A stretch of DNA of 64,000 bases from Streptomyces sp. AC550_RSS872 (GCF_019049285.1 NZ_JAGMUL010000169.1:62001-126000); one strand, 5' to 3'. Counted from the first letter of the stretch, positions 26,138 through 35,194 are shown. Made by a program: numbers and translations. Notes: a model not told the origin generated them from the sequence alone.

Positions 26138-27079
26138 CTACCCGGCCCACTCGTCGTACGACGACCAGGCCCGCAGCGCACGCGGGCTGACGAACCGGTG
26201 CTCCCGCCCCGTGACCGGATCGGTGAACTCCAGCACCCGCGCCAGCAGTTGCAGCGGACGCCGGAAGTCACCGGCCGGCACGGGGCCGGTCACCACCGGA
26301 TAGAGGGGATCGCCGAGGATGGGCACCCCCAGGGCGCTCATGTGCACCCTCAGCTGGTGTGTCTGCCCGGTACGAGGTGTCAGGCGGTAGCGGGCACGAC
26401 CGTCCCGGTGTTCCAGCAACTCGACCCGGCTGACCGCGTTGGGCTCACCCTCGACCTCACGGGCCGCGAGGACCCCGCGCTCCTTGACGATCCGGCTGCG
26501 CACGACGCGCGGCAGGTCCAGCGCGGGATCGTACGGGGCCACCGCCTCGTACTCCTTCGCCACCCGTCTGTCGCGGAACAGGGACTGGTACGCGCCGCGC
26601 TCCTCCGGTCGCACGGTGAACAGCACCAGCCCAGCCGTCAGCCGGTCCAACCGGTGCGCCGCGCCCAGCGTCGGGAGGCCCAGTTCCCGTCGCAGCCGCG
26701 CCAGGGCCGTTTCGGCGACATGGCTGCCGCGAGGCGTGGTGGCCAGGAAGTGGGGCTTGTCGGCCACCACCACGTGCTCGTCCTGGTAGACGACGTCGAC
26801 CGCGAACGGCACCAGCTCCTCGTCGGGCAGCTCCCGGTGGAACCACACGTACATCCCCGGCGCGTACGCCATGTCCCGAGGCACCGGCCGCCCGGCGGCG
26901 TCCACGATCCGCCCCGCGTCGAGCATCCCGTCGATCACGTCGGCTCCGGCTGCGAGTCGCGCCACGAGATGATCCCGCACGGTCGCCCACTCGTCCCCGG
27001 CCGGCAATCGCACGCGCACCGGATCGATCCCGCCGCGCTGCGGCAGGGGGGAGGGCGGGGGTGGCGTACGGCGTCTCAT
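26138..27079 (-). CDS. RluA-family pseudouridine synthase
   Basis: A 313-residue pseudouridine synthase of the RluA family. The signature AHRLDRLTAGLVLF holds the catalytic Asp (about residue 148), and LTPRTGQTHQLRVHMSALG follows. It has an N-terminal S4-like part (about residues 35-75) and ends with SYDEWAG. It isomerises uridine in rRNA or tRNA; the target position cannot be told. The gene is convergent with the conservon P450, 18 bases from its stop. Length is normal. Confidence 0.88.
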   Translation of the reverse strand: MRRRTPPPPSPLPQRGGIDPVRVRLPAGDEWATVRDHLVARLAAGADVIDGMLDAGRIVDAAGRPVPRDMAYAPGMYVWFHRELPDEELVPFAVDVVYQDEHVVVADKPHFLATTPRGSHVAETALARLRRELGLPTLGAAHRLDRLTAGLVLFTVRPEERGAYQSLFRDRRVAKEYEAVAPYDPALDLPRVVRSRIVKERGVLAAREVEGEPNAVSRVELLEHRDGRARYRLTPRTGQTHQLRVHMSALGVPILGDPLYPVVTGPVPAGDFRRPLQLLARVLEFTDPVTGREHRFVSPRALRAWSSYDEWAG

Positions 27080-27226
27080 CGGGACCCAGCCTACGAGGGG
27101 GCCCGGACGGCGAGGGACGAGGCGGCGCCTGAACGGGCGCTGCGGCTTCCCTGGGACGGTGCAGCGCGTCCAGTCGCTTGCACCGTCCCACGAGACAGAG
27201 TCGCTCCCGCCGGAAGCAGGGGGACG

Positions 27227-28252
27227 CTATGGAGACACCGGTGTGAGGTTTGCGGGGTGGAGCTGACCGGTCAGATTCGGGCTCAGGTCGTTCGCGGTGC
27301 GTGGGGAATAGCGGCCGTTGTTGCGGCTCCAGTCGTAGCTGCCGCGAATCCACGTGAACATGGCGGTCGCATAGCGTTGGACCTTCTCGGCCTCCGTGCC
27401 GGTGAGCCCGAGCCGGGAGCAGAACAGGGGAATCTGTCGCGTCTGCTCGAAAAGCTGACTGACTGCTGTCTGGACGAGGGCGACGGCCAGCTTGATGGCT
27501 TCCTGCCGGGAGCAGCGGTGTTGCCGCACGAGGCAGTGAACCAGGTTGGGATCGCCTCGCGCGTCGTCGTTCTCCAGGGACATCACCTCGTTGATGAGTT
27601 TGACGGCATCGACAGCTGCTCGGCGCATCGAATCCAGATGGCTGCTGTGCCAAATGATCTGTGGGATCTCGAAGTGCCCCACCCTTTCGGCCAGGTCGAG
27701 CGAGGGAATCAGCCCCAGGGTGCGGTGCCCTATCCGCATACGGGTGGCAAAGTCCCGGGGGGCCCATGAGCGACGGTCGATTTCCTCCGTGAGGTTTCCC
27801 GACAGATAGTCCACCCAGTTGTGGGCGGCCCGTACCTGCCATTCCTCGGACATGCCCCTCTTGGCTCGACGCCACAGGTCCGCGAAGGCGCTCACCAGAG
27901 GTGCGCCGTGGTGTGTGCGCCGCGCCGACGGGTGGGTGATGAGTGCGATGAGTTGCTGACACACGTCGACCGCTTCATCGGCCTGGCGCCCCTCGGGGAC
28001 ATCAAACAGGTCGTCGAACAGGAAGAACCAGCCCATGGTGTCAAAGGCCAGGTCCAGATCGTCGCCGGCGGCGTCCGGGTAGCTGTAGGCGGCGAGGTCC
28101 GCCACCGCCGAGAACGCGTAGCGGCGGGCGGCACTATGCCCCAACACCAGTTTCTGTTGGCGCATCCATTCCAGATTGCGTTGCCTCGCGGCTGCCAAAC
28201 CGGCGTTCAGCCGGGGCGGGATGGGTAAATCGATGGTGACGTTCTGGGGCAT
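27227..28252 (-). CDS. Class I terpene cyclase
   Basis: A 341-residue terpene synthase. The metal motif is FFLFDDLFD (DDLFD at 80-84). The second motif is NEVMSLEND (221-229), which keeps Asn221 and Ser225 of the NSE triad but has Asp229 for the usual Glu and Glu222 for the usual Asp. An RY pair is present near the C-terminus (NNGRYSP). It lacks a membrane-bound or dimethylallyl-type region, so a cyclic mono-, sesqui- or diterpene is likely. The ATG follows GGGAGAG. It stands alone; no prenyl diphosphate synthase or P450 is adjacent. The product cannot be predicted from sequence by eye. Confidence 0.9.
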   Translation of the reverse strand: MPQNVTIDLPIPPRLNAGLAAARQRNLEWMRQQKLVLGHSAARRYAFSAVADLAAYSYPDAAGDDLDLAFDTMGWFFLFDDLFDVPEGRQADEAVDVCQQLIALITHPSARRTHHGAPLVSAFADLWRRAKRGMSEEWQVRAAHNWVDYLSGNLTEEIDRRSWAPRDFATRMRIGHRTLGLIPSLDLAERVGHFEIPQIIWHSSHLDSMRRAAVDAVKLINEVMSLENDDARGDPNLVHCLVRQHRCSRQEAIKLAVALVQTAVSQLFEQTRQIPLFCSRLGLTGTEAEKVQRYATAMFTWIRGSYDWSRNNGRYSPRTANDLSPNLTGQLHPANLTPVSP

Positions 28253-29297
28253 GGCTCTCTCCCAGTTTCTGCCTCAGCATGCTTATTGGCTCAAGGGGTC
28301 GGGTCGTCGTCGACCGAGGTGAGCGCAAGGCGCCGTCCCGGATGCCGGTGAGCCTGCGACGGACCCGGGCGGGATCGGCCGACGGACGCAGGGGACCACC
28401 AGGGGCACGCGCACCAACCGGGATGCGGGCTGACGGTACTGGCGCTGACCGTACTGGCGGTGACCTGAAACATCCGCGCCCGCCCACGGGTACCGCCCCA
28501 GGCGACTGGCCAGGAGCAGAGCCTTTCATGTTGCCCTCCGAGTGACGGAGTCGACCGAAACCATGAACTACGCGCTGTGCTCCATACGCTGCGACTGCGG
28601 CGTGGCTGAGTTGTGTACGAAGGAGCCCGCTGCCTGAACCGGTCGAGCGGGGCCTCGTCAACCGCGTGCCCGGACGTGTCGTCGGCCGAGGCCTTCGAGA
28701 CGACCGCCGAACGGCGCAGATAATCGGTGGTCACCACCGCCACGACCGCGGCGTCGGCGACGCGGTCGTGGATCTCGTCCACCTTCCAGTGCGCCTACCG
28801 GTTTAGTCAACTGTCCGAGGCTGAATACAGCTGAACGCAAGTGACCATTCCGGGGCGAATCCGGGCCGCCGAATGATCGACCTCGGCTGGCTCCCGACCC
28901 CGTCGACCCAGCCTGCTCGGCGTGGCGATCCCATGTCGCACTGCCGACCGTCGCGGCCATCGGGACACCCCCCACGGGCCCCGGGTGCGACACCCTCATG
29001 CCGTCAACTCTCCCTGACAGCCCACCTCTTCGCACCATGCGATGGTTTCCGGCCGCGGGAAAGGGTGTACATCCCGGCGCACGGAGCGGACTACGGGGCA
29101 GCCGGCCGCGCGGCCTCACGCCCCTTTGTCCGGTGCGCCTGCTGTACCAGGCGTCTTTGGGGCGGTCGGGCGGGGCGCGTTCGTCGCAGTATCCGGGCAC
29201 GCCAAAAGGGGCGGCACCTTGAACGGCGTTCTTCTTGAACGGCGTTCTTGAGGTGCCTCCCCTTCGCGTATCGCCCTCTTCGCTTCTCGACGCAGGG
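28253..29297. other. About 1 kb without a convincing gene
   Basis: Between the terpene cyclase and the siderophore gene no frame has good codon usage or a start with a ribosome site. One minus-strand frame near 28640-28782 (DEIHDRVADAAVVAVVTTDY) reads rather like real protein for some 45 codons before losing sense, so this may be remnant coding sequence. Short repeats include CTGACCGTACTGGCG-like units near 28430 and a doubled TTGAACGGCGTTCTT at 29219-29250. Base composition is less strongly biased than in neighbours. Confidence 0.5.
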
Positions 29298-30143
29298 CTA
29301 CGCGGCCGGTGCCGCGCCCTCCTGCTCCGCCTCGATCCGGGCGTTCCAGTCGCGCTTGGAGGCCTGCCAGCCGTCCTCGTCGTGGCCGAGCCGCCAGTAG
29401 CCGGAGATCGACAGGTCCTCTCGGGCCACACCGCGCTCGACCCGCAGCAGCTGGCGCAGCTCCTTCACGAAGTGCGCCTCGCCGTGCACGAACGCATGCA
29501 CCCGGCCCTCGGGGAACTCCAGCGCGCGTACGGCCTCGACCAGCGCCTCGCCGACGGGGCGGGTGCCGCGGTGCAGCCAGACGACCTCGACGTCGGAGTC
29601 GATCTTCTGCTCCTCCTGGGGGCCGGCGACCTCCACGAAGGCGTACGCCGTGGCGCCGTCGGGCAGGGACTCCAGGGAGCGGGCGATGGCCGGCAGCGCG
29701 CTCTCGTCACCGACGAGCAGATGCCAGTCGGCGGCCGGGTCGGGGGCGTAGGCGCCGCCGGGGCCCATGAAGCGCACGGTCTCGCCGGGCTGGGCGCGCA
29801 TCGCCCACGGGCCGGCCAGGCCCTCGTCGCCGTGCAGGACGAAGTCCAGGGTCAGTTCACGGTGCTCGGGGTCCCAGGCCCGCACGGTGTAGGTCCGCGT
29901 CACCGGCCACTGCTCGCGCGGCAGCTCCTCGCGGATCCGCTCCAGGTCGAAGGGCTCGGGATAGCTCACGCCCTCGGGGGAGAACAGCATTTTCACGTAG
30001 TGGTCCGTGCAGGTGTCCGCCGCGAAGTCGGCGAGCCCCTCGCCACCGAGCACCACACGCTGCATGTGCGGGGTCAGCCGTTCGGTACGGACGACCTGCG
30101 CGGAGTGGGGCCTGCGCGGCTTGCGGGCAGGGCGTAGCGCCAT
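29298..30143 (-). CDS. Siderophore-interacting FAD/NAD(P)H protein
   Basis: A 281-residue siderophore-interacting (SIP) protein, a flavin reductase fold that releases iron from ferric siderophores. It has the FAD-binding barrel (RTYTVRAWDPEHRELTLDFVLHG, about residues 90-115) and a C-terminal NAD(P)H half (LLVGDESALPAIARSLESLP; HGEAHFVKELRQLL; SISGYWRLGHDEDGW). The ATG at 30143 with GGAGG upstream fits; an in-frame start at 30164 adds seven residues. An iron box lies 24 bases before the start, so iron limitation should turn the gene on. Confidence 0.92.
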   Translation of the reverse strand: MALRPARKPRRPHSAQVVRTERLTPHMQRVVLGGEGLADFAADTCTDHYVKMLFSPEGVSYPEPFDLERIREELPREQWPVTRTYTVRAWDPEHRELTLDFVLHGDEGLAGPWAMRAQPGETVRFMGPGGAYAPDPAADWHLLVGDESALPAIARSLESLPDGATAYAFVEVAGPQEEQKIDSDVEVVWLHRGTRPVGEALVEAVRALEFPEGRVHAFVHGEAHFVKELRQLLRVERGVAREDLSISGYWRLGHDEDGWQASKRDWNARIEAEQEGAAPAA

Positions 30144-30166
30144 CACTGGCCTCCCTCGTTCCAAGC

Positions 30167-30185
30167 TTAGGTTTACCTAAGTTAG
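30167..30185 (-). promoter_or_regulatory. Iron box (IdeR/DmdR1-type operator)
   Basis: The minus strand reads CTAACTTAGGTAAACCTAA, matching 14 of 19 positions of the DmdR1/IdeR consensus TTAGGTTAGGCTAACCTAA. A shorter perfect palindrome, TTAGGT-TT-ACCTAA, is inside it. It lies just upstream of the siderophore-interacting gene and supports iron-dependent repression. Confidence 0.83.
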
Positions 30186-30320
30186 CACCTCGTCCCGGAG
30201 AATGCCGCTATGACTCGTTCATGAAAGGGCGCATGTCGCGCACGCGGACGCACGCAAGGTACGAATTCCCCGCGCCGCGATCCCCATTCACCCGTCCCGA
30301 ACGCCCTTCGGGCCCGTCAA

Positions 30321-30367
30321 GCCCCTCCTGCCCCTCCTGCCCTCCTGCCCTCCTGCCCTCCTGCCCT
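30321..30367. repeat. Short tandem repeat CCCTCCTG
   Basis: Five to six units of an 8-9-base CCCTCCTG-type repeat lie directly after the exonuclease stop, between it and the divergent-from-end siderophore gene. They are perfectly placed for slippage. No gene is supported. Confidence 0.85.
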
Positions 30368-31300
30368 TCACGCCCCCAGGGTCCCCAGCAGACGCTGAAG
30401 CGACCCGCCCAGTCCCCACCGCAGCGCCAGCTCGTCCAGCGCCGCCGGATCCCGGGGCGTCCGCGGCAGCGTCGTGTCCACGTCGGGCAGCGGAACATCG
30501 CCCGCGACCCGCACCACCGTCGGGGCCACGGCGACGTACGCCCGTGACTCGTCCAGCCGCTTGCGCTGCGAGGGCGTGAGCTTCGCCTTCGGGTCGTCGA
30601 CCGCCGCCATGATCCCAGCCAGGTCACCGAACTCGGCCAGCAGCTTCGCCGCCGTCTTCTCGCCGATGCCGGGCACGCCCGGCAGACCGTCGCTCGGGTC
30701 GCCCCGCAGCAGCGCCAGATCCGCGTAACCGCGGCCGTCGACGCCGTACTTCTCGCGCAGCCATGCCTCGTCGGTGAGCTGGAGGGTGCCGACGCCCTTG
30801 AGCGGGTACAGCACCCGCACCCCCCGCGCGTCGTCCACCAGCTGGTACAGGTCGCGGTCGCCGGTGACGATGTCGACCGGGCCCTTCGCCCGCCCGGTGA
30901 ACGTGCCGATGACGTCGTCCGCCTCGTACCCCTCGACGCCCACCCGCGCGATGCCGAGGGCGTCCAGGACCGCCTCGATGACCGGCACCTGCGGGGACAG
31001 CGTGTCGGGCACCTCCTCCTCGTCCGGACCCACCTCGTGCTCCTCGGCGACGCGGTGTGCCTTGTAGGAGGGGATCAGGTCGACCCGCCACTGGGGTCGC
31101 CAGTCGGCGTCCATGCAGGCCACCAGCGCGTCCGGGCGGTGGTCCTTGACCAGGCGGTCGATGAAGTCGAGGAGTCCGCGCACGGCGTTCACCGGCGTGC
31201 CGTCCGGGGCCTTCACGGAGTCCGGGACGCCGAAGTAGGCGCGGAAGTAGAGCGAGGCGGTGTCGAGGAGCATCAGTCGTCCGGTCACGCCACGCATCAT
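30368..31300 (-). CDS. 5'-3' exonuclease
   Basis: A 310-residue protein equal to the N-terminal flap-nuclease part of DNA polymerase I, without polymerase domains. Visible motifs are MLLDTASLYFRAYFG, VACMDADWRPQWR, GYEADDVIGT, IVTGDRDLYQLVDD and the H3TH stretch GVPGIGEKTAAKLL. It probably removes RNA primers or 5' flaps, beside full-length PolA elsewhere. The ATG at 31300 (or 31297) gives the family length; a frame up to 31498 would run into the divergent ABC gene. It ends in GGSLQRLLGTLGA near an 8-base repeat. Confidence 0.9.
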   Translation of the reverse strand: MMRGVTGRLMLLDTASLYFRAYFGVPDSVKAPDGTPVNAVRGLLDFIDRLVKDHRPDALVACMDADWRPQWRVDLIPSYKAHRVAEEHEVGPDEEEVPDTLSPQVPVIEAVLDALGIARVGVEGYEADDVIGTFTGRAKGPVDIVTGDRDLYQLVDDARGVRVLYPLKGVGTLQLTDEAWLREKYGVDGRGYADLALLRGDPSDGLPGVPGIGEKTAAKLLAEFGDLAGIMAAVDDPKAKLTPSQRKRLDESRAYVAVAPTVVRVAGDVPLPDVDTTLPRTPRDPAALDELALRWGLGGSLQRLLGTLGA

Positions 31301-31432
31301 GCCGTACGGCACTGACAGTGGCTCCCTGGTCAGCAGCGCGTTGCCACCCCGCCGGGTTTCTGTGGGCTGGACCACTTGTGCGTTTGTGTCCGGGGAACCA
31401 GGGCAGGCGCCGCCCCGGAAGCGTCGCCCCCT

Positions 31433-31447
31433 GCGCAACTGTTGCGC
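31433..31447. promoter_or_regulatory. Palindrome upstream of the glycine betaine operon
   Basis: GCGCAAC-T-GTTGCGC is a perfect 15-base palindrome, 41 bases before the ATPase start and in the 188-base divergent region with the exonuclease. It looks like a repressor site; the regulator is not identified. Confidence 0.55.
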
Positions 31448-31488
31448 CAGTCGCTCCCTTCCCTTTGCCGTCGAGACAAGAGGTACCC

Positions 31489-32577
31489 GTGTCAGCAAGG
31501 CTTGAGGCCGAACATCTGTACAAGGTGTTCGGGAGACGACCGGACGAGGCTGTCGAACGGCTCCGCCACGGGGCCGACCGGGAGGAGCTGCGCGCCGACG
31601 GCACCACCGCCGCCGTGATCGACGCCTCCTTCACCGTGGAACCAGGCCAGATCTTCGTCGTCATGGGCCTGTCCGGATCCGGCAAGTCCACGCTGCTGCG
31701 CATGCTCAACGGACTCCTGGAGCCGACCGCGGGTCACGTCCGCTTCGACGGCCAGGACCTGACCGCGATCGGCGACCGCGAGCTGCGCGAGGTCCGCGCG
31801 AACAAGATCAGCATGGTCTTCCAGCACTTCGCGCTCTTCCCGCACCGCAGCGTGCTGGAGAACGCCGCCTACGGTCTGGCCGTGCAGGGCGTGCCCCGCG
31901 CCGAGCGCGAGAAGCGCGCCGGCGAGGCGCTGGCCCTGTGCGGACTGGCCGGCTGGGAGAAGTCCTGGCCCGACGAGCTGTCCGGCGGTATGCAGCAGCG
32001 CGTGGGCCTCGCCCGCGCCCTGGCCACCGACGCCGACCTGCTCCTCATGGACGAGTCCTTCAGCGCGCTCGACCCGCTGATCCGCCGGGACATGCAGGAC
32101 CAGCTGCTCCAGCTCCAGCAGACCCTGAAGAAGACGATCGTCTTCATCACTCACGACCTCAACGAGGCCATGCGCCTGGGTGACCGCATCGCGGTCATGC
32201 GGGACGGCCGTATCGTCCAGACCGGCTCGGCGCAGGACATCCTCCTGCGCCCGGCCAACGACTACGTCGCCTCCTTCATCCAGGACGTCGACCGTTCCCG
32301 CGTGCTGACCGCGGCGGCCGTCATGGACGAGGACATCGCCGGCGACGAGGTCGGATGCGGCTGCGAGACCGCGACGACTGACACCCCGTTCACCGAACTC
32401 TGCGCGATCAGCGCCCGTCTGACGCACCCCGTGGCCGTCCTCGACGAGAAGGGGAAACTCGTCGGGCGCGTACCGAGACAACGGCTGATCGGCTTCCTCG
32501 GCGACCAGCAGGGCGAGCCCGCGCCCTGCGACGACCCGCGCGATTCCCGCGACGGGAAGGTGACCGCCCATGCCTAG
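31489..32577 (+). CDS. proV: Glycine betaine/proline ABC transporter ATPase
   Basis: A 362-residue ABC ATPase of the OpuAA/ProV family. Walker A GLSGSGKST, signature LSGGMQQRVGLARALA, Walker B LLLMDESFSALDP and the switch His (FITHDLNEAMRLGD) are all present. After the ATPase domain (residues 1-270) comes a CBS-like or regulatory C-terminal part with a Cys-rich GCGCETATTDT stretch. The start is GTG at 31489. The last 8 bases overlap the fused permease gene, so coupling is likely. The unit imports osmoprotectants in response to osmotic stress. Confidence 0.92.
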   Translation: MSARLEAEHLYKVFGRRPDEAVERLRHGADREELRADGTTAAVIDASFTVEPGQIFVVMGLSGSGKSTLLRMLNGLLEPTAGHVRFDGQDLTAIGDRELREVRANKISMVFQHFALFPHRSVLENAAYGLAVQGVPRAEREKRAGEALALCGLAGWEKSWPDELSGGMQQRVGLARALATDADLLLMDESFSALDPLIRRDMQDQLLQLQQTLKKTIVFITHDLNEAMRLGDRIAVMRDGRIVQTGSAQDILLRPANDYVASFIQDVDRSRVLTAAAVMDEDIAGDEVGCGCETATTDTPFTELCAISARLTHPVAVLDEKGKLVGRVPRQRLIGFLGDQQGEPAPCDDPRDSRDGKVTAHA

Positions 32578-35194
32578 GCTCCACTTCGGTGACTGGATAG
32601 AAGACCTGGTGGGCTGGCTCCAGTCCCACCTGACCTGGCTGTTCGACCTCGTCAACACGGTGCTCGGCGGCATGTACGACGGGGTCGACACGGTCCTCGG
32701 CGGCGGCGAGCCGCTGCTCATGGCCGGCGTCCTCGCGGTGATCGCGTGCTGGCTGCGCGGACTGCTGCCCGGTGCGCTGGCCTTCGCCGGCCTCGCCCTG
32801 ATCGACTCGCTCGGGCTGTGGGACGACGCGATGGACACGCTCTCGCTCGTCCTCGTCGCCTCGGTGGTCACCATCGTCCTCGCGGTGCCGCTCGGCATCT
32901 GGGCCGCCCGCAGCGAGCGGGTCGGCGCCCAGCTGCGGCCGGTGCTCGACGTCATGCAGACGATGCCGGCGTTCATCTACCTCATCCCCGGCGTCATGTT
33001 CTTCGGAGTCGGCACCACCCCCGGCCTCCTCGCGACGATCATCTTCGCCATGCCCCCGGGCGTGCGCATGACCGAGCTGGGCATCCGGCAGGTGGACGGT
33101 GAGCTGATCGAGGCGGCCGAGGCGTTCGGCACCAGCCCGCGCAGCACCCTGGCCCGCGTCCAGCTGCCGCTCGCGCTGCCGACGATCATGGCCGGGGTCA
33201 ACCAGGTCATCATGCTGGCCCTGTCGATGGTGGTCATCGGCGGCATGGCCGGCGCCGGCGGCCTCGGCGAGCAGGTCTACTCCGCGATCACCCAGCTCAA
33301 GGTCGGCCTGGCCGCCGAGAGCGGGGTCGCCGTGGTCATCCTCGCGATGTACCTGGACCGGATGACCGGGGCGCTGGGCCAGCGGGTCTCCCCGCTCGGC
33401 CGCCGGGCCGCCGCCAAGGCGGCCGTCGCCGCCGCGGGCCGCTTCCGGCTCGCCCACTACAAGCCGGGCGGCGCTGTGGCGGTCGTCGGCGTCGTGATCC
33501 TCGCGCTCGTCGCGGGCGGCATGAACCTGGCCGGCTCAGGGAGCAGCCAGGAGGCCGGGGCCGGCACGAACGTCGGCCAGGGCAAGAAGATCAACATCGG
33601 CTACATCCCCTGGGACGAGGGCACCGCCACCACATACCTGTGGAAGGAGCTCCTGGAGCAGCGCGGCTACGAGACCGACGTCAAGCAGCTCGACCCCGGC
33701 CCGCTCTACTCGGGCGTGGCCCGCGGCGACATCGACTTCCAGACCGACGCCTGGCTGCCGACCACGCACAAGGCGTACTGGGACAAGTACAGCTCCCAGC
33801 TCGACGACCTCGGCTCGTGGTACGGGCCGACGTCGCTGGAGCTGACGGTGCCGTCGTATGTGAAGGGTGTCGATTCGCTGGCTGACCTGAAGGGTCGGGG
33901 CAAGGAGTTCGGCGGGAAGATCATCGGCATTGAGGCGAGTGCCGGGATGATGGGGACGCTGAACAAGTCGGTGCTGAAGGCGTACGGCCTCGAGGGCGAG
34001 TACAAGGTGGTGTCGTCGAGTACGTCGTCGATGCTGGCGGAGCTGGACCGGTCGATCAAGAAGCGTGAGCCGGTGGTGGTCACGCTGTGGTCGCCGCACT
34101 GGGCGTACGGCAAGTACGACCTGAAGAAGCTCAAGGATCCCGAGGGTGCCTGGGGCAAGGGCGAACAGATCCACACCGTCGCGCACAAGGGCTTCGCGAA
34201 GAAGGACCCGACCGTTGCGAAGTGGCTGAAGGACTTCAAGCTCACCGAGCAGCAGCTGACCGGCCTGGAGAACGACATCCGCGCCGCCGGCGAAGGCCGT
34301 GAGCAGGACGGTGTCCGCACCTGGCTGAAGAAGAACCCCGGCCTGGTGAACAAGCTCGCCCCGGTCGCCGGCGCCGCGAAGGCGCAGGGCAAGGACGCGG
34401 GCAAGACTGTCGACATGGGCTACTTCCCGTGGGACGAGGCCATCGCCGCCACCTACCTCTGGCAGAACATCCTGGAGGACCGCGGCTACAAGCCGAACGT
34501 CAAACAGCTCGACCCCGGCCCGCTCTACACCTCGCTCGCCCAGGGGCAGATGGACGTACAGCTGGACGGCTGGCTGCCGACCACGCACAAGGAGTATGTG
34601 GACCGCTTCAAGGGGAAGTTGGAGGACCTCGGCTCGTGGTACGGGCCGACGTCGCTGGAGCTGACGGTGCCGTCGTATGTGAAGGGTGTCGATTCGCTGG
34701 CTGACCTGAAGGGTCGGGGCAAGGAGTTCGGCGGGAAGATCATCGGCATTGAGGCGAGTGCCGGGATGATGGGGACGCTGAACAAGTCGGTGCTGAAGGC
34801 GTACGGCCTCGAGGGCGAGTACAAGGTGGTGTCGTCGAGTACGTCGTCGATGCTGGCGGAGCTGGACCGGTCGATCAAGAAGCGTGAGCCGGTGGTGGTC
34901 ACGCTGTGGTCGCCGCACTGGGCGTACGGCAAGTACGACCTGAAGAAGCTCAAGGATCCCGAGGGCGCCTGGGGCAAGGGCGAACAGATCCACACGGTGG
35001 CCAAGAAGGGCTTCGGCCAGGAGTTCCCCGAACTCAGCGGCTGGCTCAAGGACTTCAAGCTGACCGAGGAACAACTCGCCTCACTGGAGGTGGAGATCCA
35101 GAAGGGCGGCGCCGGAAACGAGAAGGAGTCGGCACGCCGTTGGATGGACGCTCACCCCGGGATCGAGGACGAGCTGGCGCCAGTGGCGGGATAG
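32570..35194 (+). CDS. Glycine betaine permease fused to two substrate-binding domains
   Basis: An 874-residue fusion. Residues 1-330 form a ProW-type permease with six or so membrane helices and the EAA loop (EAAEAFGTSPRSTLARVQLPLALP). A final helix (GAVAVVGVVILALVAGGMNLA) anchors two external OpuAC-type binding domains, about 338-605 and 611-874. Each has a DPGPLY motif, the Trp-rich substrate box (WLPTTH, LGSWYGPTS, WSPHWAYGKYD). Residues 413-536 and 686-809 are almost identical in protein and DNA (see findings). The fused form is known for OpuA-type systems; doubled binding domains are unusual. It overlaps the ATPase gene by 8 bases. Confidence 0.92.
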   Translation: MPRLHFGDWIEDLVGWLQSHLTWLFDLVNTVLGGMYDGVDTVLGGGEPLLMAGVLAVIACWLRGLLPGALAFAGLALIDSLGLWDDAMDTLSLVLVASVVTIVLAVPLGIWAARSERVGAQLRPVLDVMQTMPAFIYLIPGVMFFGVGTTPGLLATIIFAMPPGVRMTELGIRQVDGELIEAAEAFGTSPRSTLARVQLPLALPTIMAGVNQVIMLALSMVVIGGMAGAGGLGEQVYSAITQLKVGLAAESGVAVVILAMYLDRMTGALGQRVSPLGRRAAAKAAVAAAGRFRLAHYKPGGAVAVVGVVILALVAGGMNLAGSGSSQEAGAGTNVGQGKKINIGYIPWDEGTATTYLWKELLEQRGYETDVKQLDPGPLYSGVARGDIDFQTDAWLPTTHKAYWDKYSSQLDDLGSWYGPTSLELTVPSYVKGVDSLADLKGRGKEFGGKIIGIEASAGMMGTLNKSVLKAYGLEGEYKVVSSSTSSMLAELDRSIKKREPVVVTLWSPHWAYGKYDLKKLKDPEGAWGKGEQIHTVAHKGFAKKDPTVAKWLKDFKLTEQQLTGLENDIRAAGEGREQDGVRTWLKKNPGLVNKLAPVAGAAKAQGKDAGKTVDMGYFPWDEAIAATYLWQNILEDRGYKPNVKQLDPGPLYTSLAQGQMDVQLDGWLPTTHKEYVDRFKGKLEDLGSWYGPTSLELTVPSYVKGVDSLADLKGRGKEFGGKIIGIEASAGMMGTLNKSVLKAYGLEGEYKVVSSSTSSMLAELDRSIKKREPVVVTLWSPHWAYGKYDLKKLKDPEGAWGKGEQIHTVAKKGFGQEFPELSGWLKDFKLTEEQLASLEVEIQKGGAGNEKESARRWMDAHPGIEDELAPVAG
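33806..34176. repeat. 371 bp in-frame direct repeat, copy 1
   Basis: Identical to 34625-34995 except for one silent T/C at 34147 and counted over 371 bases. The 341 bases from 33806 to 34146 are perfectly identical. Spacing is 819 bases, exactly 273 codons. The shared stretch uses more third-position T than the sequence around it. Confidence 0.97.
34625..34995. repeat. 371 bp in-frame direct repeat, copy 2
   Basis: Second copy of the 33806-34176 segment within the second binding domain of the fused permease. It differs at one synonymous position over 371 bases, while the domain parts outside are clearly diverged (compare KKDPTVAKWLKDFKL and QEFPELSGWLKDFKL just downstream). Confidence 0.97.

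Noticed and set aside
28291..28782. A minus-strand gene starting DEIHDRVADAAVVAVV
   Set aside because: Only the first 45 or so codons look like protein; the rest loses coding character and no ribosome site is present. Kept as a possible remnant.
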